This document shows positions 56,826 to 64,000 of a stretch of DNA of 64,000 nt, piece by piece. Location: assembly GCA_946811695.1 (NCBI GenBank), contig OX328126.1:86962424-87026423 (forward strand). Direction: 5' to 3'. The notes under the pieces were generated by a model. It had not been told where the DNA came from. It searched no databases and was given only the letters and a program-made list of their open reading frames with translations. Each line of letters opens with the position of its first letter. Within the stretch, counting starts at the first letter, position 1. Source of the stretch: Gonocerus acuteangulatus (taxonomy: Eukaryota > Arthropoda > Insecta > Hemiptera > Coreidae). Both the position numbers and the translations under genes were made by a program.

Positions 56826-58015
56826 GTGGTGAAGGCAATGACTCCCTCAGTAGATGTTGTAGGCTTATGGTACAAAGGAGAGTTAAAATCTTTCGGATTT
56901 GCTATCCCAATGATGTGGAGGGAGCAAAAAAAACACGTTAATGACTATTACTTTTGTAATTGTCATGTTCAAGGCTATAATTCCAAAAATCATAAGCTCA
57001 TTAACTACCCTAATGTGGAATCTGCTAGTCGCCCGGTACCACACGGACCTGGATTGACAGTTCCTCAGCCCCCTCGTGACTTGGGCAGTATAGATAGGGA
57101 AGCTAATAGAGAAGACTGTATGTCGGAGAGCGATGAAGTACACAGTGAGTTAAAGCAAGCAGTTCAGAAGATGAACCTCAGCTTATTTCTCAACAGGAGT
57201 TGAACGACTTAGTGAGAGATCTTGGACTTCCAAAAGATGCAGCTCAGTTACTTGGCTCCCGTCTTAAAAACAAAAATTTATTACAGCCAGGCACTTCTTT
57301 TTCATGGTATCGACACCGTGAAGCAGTTTTTGTTCCTTACTTTGCTCTGGATGAGAACCTTATTTATTGCAAAGACATTCTTGGTCTGATGGGTCAATTT
57401 GGTATACAATATGACCCGATTCATTGGCGTCTATTCATAGACTCATCAAAGCGAAGTATAAAGGCTGTTTTGTTGCACAATGACAATACTTATGCTTCAG
57501 TTCCAGTTGGCCATTCGGTACATTTAAAAGAAACATACGAAAATTTGTCATTAGTTCTCGAACGAATTCATTATAATGAGCATAACTGGTTGATATGTGG
57601 GGACTTGAAAGTACTTACTATGCTCTTAGGTCAGCAATCAGGTACACCAAGTTCCCTTGTTTTTTATGTTTATGGGATAGCCGAGACAGAAATTCCCATT
57701 GGAACAACAAAGACTGGCCATCACGAGGAGCTCTGTCGCCAGGCCAAAAAAATGTAATTAGGAGAAGTTTGGTTCCTTCTGACAAAATCCTGCTACCTCC
57801 TCTACACATAAAGCTAGGGCTGATAAAACAATTCGTAAAGTCTCTCAATAAAGGAGTTGAATGTTTTAAGTACTTATGCTCCAAGTTCCCACGATTAAGT
57901 GATGCAAAGCTAAAAGAGGGGATCTTTGTAGGCCCAGATATTCGGAAACTTTTCACAGATCCACATTTCACTCAGACCATGAATGAGAAGGAGAAGGAAG
58001 CTTGGAATTCTATTA
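56826..58015 (+). pseudogene. Uncharacterised repeat-encoded protein, 5' half (DDE-like?)
   Basis: Three frames make one protein: 56826-about 57165, about 57170-57640 and 57640-58015, with single-base shifts at about 57167 and 57641. Motifs in order: HWRLFIDSSKRSIKAVLLHN (a beta strand with Asp, like the start of an RNase H fold), WLICGDLKVLTMLLGQQSG, TKFPCFLCLWDSR, ILLPPLHIKLGLIKQFVK. Similar uncharacterised proteins recur in repetitive DNA of arthropods and cnidarians (from memory), so I take it for a transposase-like gene. It has no database name I can give, and the N-terminus is not defined. The coding sequence is cut at 58015 by a retrotransposon and resumes at 63236. Confidence 0.6.
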
Positions 58016-58035
58016 TTTATTTATTTATTATTTAA

Positions 58036-58347
58036 TAAGTTGTAGCGGCTAGGCGATTCAACTTTTAAAACATATTACATGAACATGTATAAAATAATAC
58101 AAGAATGTTAAATTTGTTTTATGTAAACTTGTTTAGAGTGTAATGTATTAGTATTGGCTTTGTAATAATGGTTTGTGTGTCTGTCAATAATGTTTTAGTA
58201 TTTGGCCGTATGTTGGTAGTGAATGTAAGTATAATTTTTATTTTAATGGAATACATAACATCTTCTCTTTTCTCTCTTATTTTATTTTTTTTTATTTTTT
58301 TTTTCCTAAGTTGATGTGTTGTTGCTAATTTAGTCATAGAGGTCATT
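58036..58347 (-). other. 3' UTR of the I-like element
   Basis: AT-rich sequence between the ORF2 stop (58348) and the repeat tail. No extra feature. Confidence 0.7.
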
Positions 58348-61300
58348 TTATAATTTGTCAAGTAGGTTAGTCTTCTGGAGGTAGTTAAATATTTGTCCTA
58401 TATATTGGCTCCTATCACCTAGTAGTTCTGTCATATTGTACGGTAAGTCATAGTTCTGTCTAAGTATACATTCTGTCAGTAGGTGTTTAATGGTCAGTGT
58501 TGAATTACAATGTTCACATTTCGGTCTGTCCTGTCTCGTCATGAGGTGTAAGTGTGTCAGCCGTGAATGGCCGATTCGTAAGCGACAAAGTACAACTTCT
58601 TCTCTCCTATTGTTTCTTTTGCTTGAAGGCCATTCACAAACTGTTTGTTTTATTTCTCTGAGTTTGTTCTCTGTCGTCATGTGCTAAGAGTGCTGCCAGT
58701 TTCCTGTAATTAACCTTGTGGCCTCAGCTTGCAAATCTTGTAGTGTATTATTGTGTATATAGTGATAGTTTTGTCTTGCTGTCGTCCGTGCAAGTACGTC
58801 AGCTTTGGTGCTTTGTCCTAAGTCCTCGTGTCCTGGGAGCCAATATATAGTTATTACTTTAGTCGTCTGATGTATCCGTTCAAGTATATAAGTAATTATT
58901 GGATTAGGATTGTATATGTCTCGTAGTCCGTATATTGAGCTAAGTGAGTCCGTGCAGATTGTTATTTTGTCTTGTTCCACGTCCTGTATATTCTCCAAAG
59001 CGAGGGATATGGCATGCAGTTCCGCTGAATAGATACTTGCAGTGTTCGATAGTTTCATTTGTAGAGTATTTCTATCCAGTACAGCGGCTGCGCCTACACC
59101 TTCCGCCGTCTTGGATCCGTCGGTATAGATGAAGAAAGTGTCTTTATTCTTACTGAGATACGATTTAAAAATGTGTTTGTAAGTATGTGTAGAAATCGGG
59201 TTAGATTTTTTGTATTTAGTCAGTCCCAGGTCTAGTTTTAAATTGTTTATAGTCCATGGTATAAAAGTCCCTAGAGGTTTCATTAACAGCTGTTCTCCTA
59301 ATAGATCAGTGTCTTGAGTATATGTCGCACATCTTACCAACAGTGGGCGTTGTCTAAAAGGCTGCATTTGATATTTGCGTAATATGGCCTCATCGATTGA
59401 TTGAGGAACGCACGCACTATTTAAATATTTAGTTTTTAAACTATATTTCAGACAATTCTGCATACGCCTGTACTCCAATGGAAGCTCTCCACATTCTGCA
59501 TGTAGGCTAACGGCTGGGCTGGATCTAAAAGCACCTGTAGCAATGCGTAGACCTTTATTTTGTATGGAGTCTAGAATTTTAAGAGTGCTGGGCTTGGCAG
59601 ATGTGTACGCTACACTCCCGTAGTCCAGAAGAGACCTGGTATACGCTCGATAGAGTGTTAGCATTATACTTCTGTCTGCTCCCCACTTGGTGTTGCTTAA
59701 AATCATCAAGAGATGCAAAGATTTCTTACATCTATCAACAAGATTCCTTAGGTGGGGAACCCAGGTGAGTTTACTGTCAAAAACAAGTCCTAAAAATTTA
59801 ATATTGTTCGTTAACTGTATTGGAGTATTATTTAATGTTAGTCTAATTTGTGGAATTCGTCGTTTTTTTGTAAAAAGTATACTTTGTGTTTTTTGTGTAG
59901 AAAAATGTAGTCCGCTAGTAACGCTCCAATGCTCTAGCCCATTTATCGTCGTTTGTATAGACTCTGCGGCATTTACTAAGTCCTTTGTTCGAATATAAAT
60001 AAGCAAATCATCCACATACAGGCAATATTTGACTGGTGGAGTAATGTGCACACGAACGGTGTCCATAGCTACTTTAAATAAGGTCGTGCTTAGTACACTG
60101 CCTTGAGGCACTCCGTTTTCTTGGTAGAATATATTTGAAAGGGTCGTTCCTACTTTTACGCGAAATGTTCTATTCGAAAGGAAATTTAAAACAAAGTTGA
60201 AAAAATTTCCTTGAATATTCCATTCGCTTAGTTTAGACAAAATAGTTCTGCGCCAAACTGTATCATAAGCCTTTTCGATATCAAATGAGACGGCTAAAAC
60301 AGATTCTTGATCAATAAAAGAGTTCAATACTTGGTTTTCTAAAGTAACAATGTGATCTATAGCCGAGTGACTCGGTCTGAAGCCACATTGGTACTCTGAC
60401 AGAAGCTTATTATGTTCAAGGAACCATAGAAGTCTCTTATTTAATATTCTTTCGAAAACCTTAAAAGTACAGCTTGTCAGAGCTATTGGTCTGTAGCTAT
60501 CAGCTGATGTCGCTTCCTTGTTTGGTTTTTTAATTGGTATAACAATAGCTTGATTCCACTGAGATGGGTACTTGCCAGTTTCAAAAGCGTTGTTATACAG
60601 CTTTAAGAGCAACGATAAGCCTGTACTGGGAAGATGTTTCAGCATTTTGTAACATATTCCATCCTCTCCAGGCGAGGTGTATTTTACTTGGCTCAGTATA
60701 AGTGACAATTCGTGCAGTGTTAGAGGTTAATTTAATGGATGAATGAATCTCGGCGTAAGAAGGAGCGGGACGTTTTCTAAATTGTTTTTTATTCTCCGCG
60801 ATTCGGGAGAGAGCCTTTCATCACTTGAGACGTAGCTGAATTGTTGCCCGATACAATTGCTTATATTTTTGGGGCAAGTAACTAAAATATTATTTTGCTT
60901 TAGAGCCGAAATAGGTGGGTTGTACTTTTTGTTGTTAATTTTATAACCATTGACCAAATTTGTTTAGGGGGGGTGTTTCTATTAATGGAGCTTACAAAGT
61001 CTACCCAGCATTTTTTCTTACTTTGTTTTATTATATACTGGGCTTTGGCCTTCTTTCGCTTATATTCTAACAGAAATGACTGACTAGGATTGGAGTTAAA
61101 TAAACGGAGTGCCTTTCTTCTTTCAGATACTGCCTTTTTACATTCATCGTTCCACCAAGGGACTGGTCGGTGTTTGTATGTACTTGGTGTCATATTCATC
61201 GACGCATCTGCTGCTAATTTAATTGCTGATAAAAATTGTTCGAAGGTTTTTATATCTTTAGAATTTTCTGAAAAGTAATTTTGAAATGTTTCCCAATCAG

Positions 61301-62000
61301 CATTTTTAATGTTATAACGCGGAGTAGAGTTAAAAATTATTGGGGTTGTATTAGGAGTAAGTAATATAGGGAAATGATCACTTCCATACTGATCTCGGCT
61401 TACGTCCCATTTGAAGCGGGTAAATATTGATGACGAGCAAGCAGATACATCAATGTTAGTGTACGTTCCGGTGCGTGGACATAAATGTGTCGGTATGTGC
61501 GTGTTAAGTGGAATAAGGTCATTTTTCTCGAAAAGTGTTTGTATAAGTTTTCCTCGTCCATTAGTAGAGTTAGCACCCCAAGATGTGCTCTCCGAATTCA
61601 TATCTCCTACCAGGAGTAGAGGAGTGGGGAGTTGTGTGATAATGTTTTGAAGTGTATGAATGTCAATAGGTTCACTTGGTGGAAGATAAATGCAACAGAC
61701 AGTAACTTTGAAAGGCATGTGAACTGTAACTGCTACGGCTTGGGCTGTAGTCAGTAACCTTACAGGTTCACTGTAGATACAGTCCTTGACGTAAATACAA
61801 ACACCGCCACAAGCCCTACCTCCCAGCAAATAATCTTTATAATAAGAATTGTACCCGTTTATGGAGATTTGCTTACCAGGAGCGCTGTGTGTCTCTTGTA
61901 AAGCAATAATGTTAAAGTTAAGGGCCTCATCTTGCATTAAATGCCTTAGGTCAGCATAGTGCCTCTGGACGCCATTAATGTTCCATTGGAGTACCGACAT
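58348..62000 (-). pseudogene. I-like element ORF2: endonuclease-RT-RNase H, broken
   Basis: Starts ATG at 62000 (MSVLQWNINGVQRHY). Endonuclease: LQETHS, GDMNSESTSWG and YGSDHFPI. RT: GFRPSHSAIDHI, FDIEKAYDTVW, GVPQGSVLSTTLF and the catalytic LYVDDLLIY. RNase H: FIYTDGSK, SAELHAISLAL, TDSLSS and YWLPGHEDLG, so the active-site acids are present. C-terminal tail: VVLCRLRIGHSRLTH and HLLTEC. Three lesions: a frameshift at about 60950 (after IWSMV), an in-frame TAA at 60727-60729 and an in-frame TAG at 58684-58686. Everything else is open, so inactivation looks fairly recent. The protein would nick target DNA and copy the RNA in place. Confidence 0.93.
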
Positions 62001-62095
62001 AGCAACCTAGAAAAGAAGATATGTATACCATTGAGTGGACAGTAAAGTAGTGTAAAGTAGATGAGTGCAGTAAAGTTTGAATGAGGATGAACAGT

Positions 62096-63223
62096 TTACG
62101 TCTCCTTCTTGGTCCGGGACTTTCTTCCACCTGTTTTGATGGGTGGGGTCTCTTCAATTGTTGTTCCAACCACTTCGCTGGAGACTTTCATTGCAGGGAT
62201 GTTTTTCGGATTTCCAGTTTTTTCTGGTGCCTTTTGAGCCTTTACTTTGTTTGTGTTGCCGCCTATTGACTGTACGACAGAGGTTTCTTTTTCAAGAATT
62301 TTCTCTTGTAAAAATGACAACGTTTTTTCTATTTTTGCCATGTATTGGTAAAGATTTGTCAACATTTCTTTATTGTCATTTTCTTTGGTCTTCTGGGCGT
62401 ACGAGGTTATTCGGTCAACCGTCAGTTTCCTCTTTGCTTCAGAATAACTCACACGATCTATGACCATTTTGGTTTTAATTTCCACCTCTTTGGCATATGT
62501 AGGGCATGATTTAAAAAAATGATCCTTACCACACAAGCTGCACCTGACCGTGTTGCATATACCGTCATGTTTCGGTTGAGTGCATCTACCACAGATCGTT
62601 TGGTTTGTACAGGATTTTGACAGATGGTTCAACTGGAAACATTGGAAACAGATGCTCGGAGGGGGTATGTAAGGCCTAACCCTCACCGTCAAGTAGCCAA
62701 TGTTTAACCTTTCTGGAATATTTGGGGTTCCGAAGGTAGCTACGAACAACGGGGATTTGTCCAATTCTTGTTTTACCCTAATCCTTCTAATGCTGGTGAC
62801 TAGCTGGCCGCGAAGCTCCTGGAGAATATCTTCATCTGATACTTCGGCAATGTCACGGCAATAGAAGACACCTCGTGACTGATTCAGAGTGCGATGTGGT
62901 GTTACGCTTATTTTACTTGAGCCGAAATATTTTTGTTCTAATAATTTTGATGCCACATGTGAGTTATTTGCTTCAATAAATAGTAAACCTTCTTTTCTTA
63001 ATTTTCTAACCTTAAGGTTTTTAGAAAAGGACGTTATCCACTTATTGATTACAAAAGGATTCATACTGTTAAAATTCTTACCTTCCTCCATTATTTCCAC
63101 TATAAGATACTTAGGTATAGGTAGGCTGTCATTAGTGGAGATTTCTGATTCATCATACCAATTAGGTTTTCTTCCAGGGTCAATCTCGTTGCTCTTCTCT
63201 ACCAGTTGGTTATGTTTTCCCAT
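62096..63223 (-). CDS. I-like element ORF1 (CCHC nucleic-acid binding protein)
   Basis: 375 codons, uninterrupted, with three zinc knuckles in mid-protein (CFQCFQLNHLSKSC, CGRCTQPKHDGIC, CSLCGKDHFFKSC). The basic C-terminus (GGRKSRTKKE) and Gln/Lys/Glu-rich stretches fit a gag-like RNA-binding protein. The apparent ATG (63221-63223) straddles the element/target junction: its A is ambiguous with the target duplication, and host sequence upstream gives an in-frame stop. The true start may therefore have been lost by 5' truncation. ORF2 follows after about 95 bp. Confidence 0.85.
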   Translation of the reverse strand: MGKHNQLVEKSNEIDPGRKPNWYDESEISTNDSLPIPKYLIVEIMEEGKNFNSMNPFVINKWITSFSKNLKVRKLRKEGLLFIEANNSHVASKLLEQKYFGSSKISVTPHRTLNQSRGVFYCRDIAEVSDEDILQELRGQLVTSIRRIRVKQELDKSPLFVATFGTPNIPERLNIGYLTVRVRPYIPPPSICFQCFQLNHLSKSCTNQTICGRCTQPKHDGICNTVRCSLCGKDHFFKSCPTYAKEVEIKTKMVIDRVSYSEAKRKLTVDRITSYAQKTKENDNKEMLTNLYQYMAKIEKTLSFLQEKILEKETSVVQSIGGNTNKVKAQKAPEKTGNPKNIPAMKVSSEVVGTTIEETPPIKTGGRKSRTKKET

Positions 63224-63235
63224 GGAATTCTATTA

Positions 63236-63597
63236 AAGATGTTGTTGAGAAGTTCCTTGGTAACGTGAAGGATCCCAACTACAGAAGTATCGTGGAACGC
63301 ATGTTGAAGGCATTTCAATTACAAGGTTGCAACATGAGTTTGAAGGTTCACTTCTTACATTCGCATGTGGACTATTTTCCGGAAAACTTAGGGGAAGTAA
63401 GTGGAGAAAAAGGGGAAAGGTTCCATCAGGACATCCAGGAAATGGAACGTAGGTATCAGGGCAAATGGAACGTAAACATGATGGCTGACTATTGTTGGAT
63501 GCTGCAGCGTGAATCATCTGAAGAGTCCTACAGCCGGAAACGAACACGGAGAAATTTTCAAGAGAAAAAAATACGTTTTCATAAAAATAATAACTAA
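63236..63597 (+). pseudogene. Uncharacterised repeat-encoded protein, 3' half
   Basis: Continues in frame from 58015 (AWNSI then KDVVEKFLGNVKDPNY). Further motifs: MSLKVHFLHSHVDYFPENLG and GERFHQDIQEMERRYQGKW, then NVNMMADYCWML and a basic tail ending HKNNN. 'GERFHQDI' supplies acidic residues that could complete an acidic triad with the Asp motifs upstream; this is inference. Stop TAA at 63595-63597. Confidence 0.6.
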
Positions 63598-64000
63598 ATA
63601 TGCCACTGTTAATTCAGAAGCTGTTATTTCTACACATTTATGTATTTTGTACAGTAAACAACATTGAAATAACTAAAAGATCATGGAAATAAATGAAAAC
63701 TCTTATTCGCCAATTTTGTTTTCTTTTAATGGTAGTACCTCTGCCCTTACTTGAGATTGAACAATTTCCTTACGTGATAGAGAGGGACTGACCTCATGTT
63801 CGGCTTCAGCACGCCAAGGAGCATAGAGATTGACCAAAATCATCAAATCAAATTTCAGAAAGATTATTTTTGTAGACCTGTGTTATTATATGTAATAAAT
63901 AATTGGTATATCCTGCCTGGATTCGTAGCCAATACTATTTCAAGGCATGTCTCTTTTATGTTCCCCTTCATCAGGACTTATGGTGATGAATAGATCCCGG
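63598..64000. other. Downstream flank
   Basis: GGAAATAAATG at about 63685 could serve as a polyadenylation signal of the broken gene. Nothing else recognised to the window end. Confidence 0.35.

Larger units (their letters stand above)
58016..63222 (-). mobile_element. I-like non-LTR retrotransposon, nearly full length
   Basis: A 5.2 kb element on the minus strand with ORF1, ORF2 (endonuclease, RT, RNase H) and a TAAATAAATAAA-type tail (58016-58035). The 13 bp duplication TGGAATTCTATTA lies at 58003-58015 and 63223-63235, and removing element plus one duplicate restores the reading frame of the host sequence. RNase H with a short A/T-repeat tail and CCHC ORF1 put it in the I group. It is inactive because of ORF2 lesions. 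Confidence 0.92.

Noticed and set aside
57200..57757. Separate gene at 57200-57757
   Set aside because: It is the middle part of the broken protein starting at 56826, separated by single-base frameshifts.

Overview
The window looks like nuclear DNA of an animal, almost certainly an arthropod. Four things point that way: a split gene with GT-AG introns of 1 to 14 kb, a protein resembling insect gliotactin, non-LTR retrotransposons of the I and Jockey types, and Helitrons, pogo/Tigger, piggyBac-like and other eukaryotic transposons. There is no prokaryotic operon structure. Species cannot be given from sequence alone.

Left part (1-38,000): the only convincing host gene is on the + strand. Five exons (1816-1913, 16011-16157, 25507-25759, 35896-36052, 37196-37393) join in one frame with matching splice phases. 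They encode the end of a cholinesterase-like ectodomain, a Thr/Ser/Pro stalk, one transmembrane helix split by an intron, and a cytoplasmic tail ending in a possible PDZ ligand, which I call gliotactin (Gli). The upstream exons lie off the left edge. About 850 coding bases spread over 35.6 kb; the introns are packed with transposons, satellites and microsatellites.

Right part (38,000-64,000): intergenic transposon graveyard. It holds a 3 kb non-LTR element inserted in a Helitron (38753-42946), a large palindromic domain with inverted minisatellites (43120-44715), a 330 bp near-perfect palindrome carrying hammerhead-like cores (48998-49325), an 11-copy 104 bp satellite (52090-53230), a three-deep nested insertion (53602-55926), and a 5.2 kb I-like retrotransposon (58016-63222). 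The last sits, with a 13 bp target duplication, inside an already broken coding sequence of an uncharacterised repeat-encoded protein (56826-58015 plus 63236-63597).

Repeat families defined here. A: Helitrons with 5'-TC and 3'-CTAG ends and internal ~118 bp tandem repeats. D: a second Helitron family ending in a CCGTG/CACGG hairpin. B and C: elements with subterminal inverted repeats, internal repeats, an (AT)n tract and a 3' hairpin followed by GCTAAAA (Helentron/HINE-like architecture). Alpha and beta: inverted-repeat elements containing CTGANGA-stem-GAAAC hammerhead-like motifs. There are also several terminal-inverted-repeat transposons with clean target duplications. The most unusual signals are the hammerhead-like cores placed in both arms of palindromes, and the recurrent head-to-head inversion of several repeat families.
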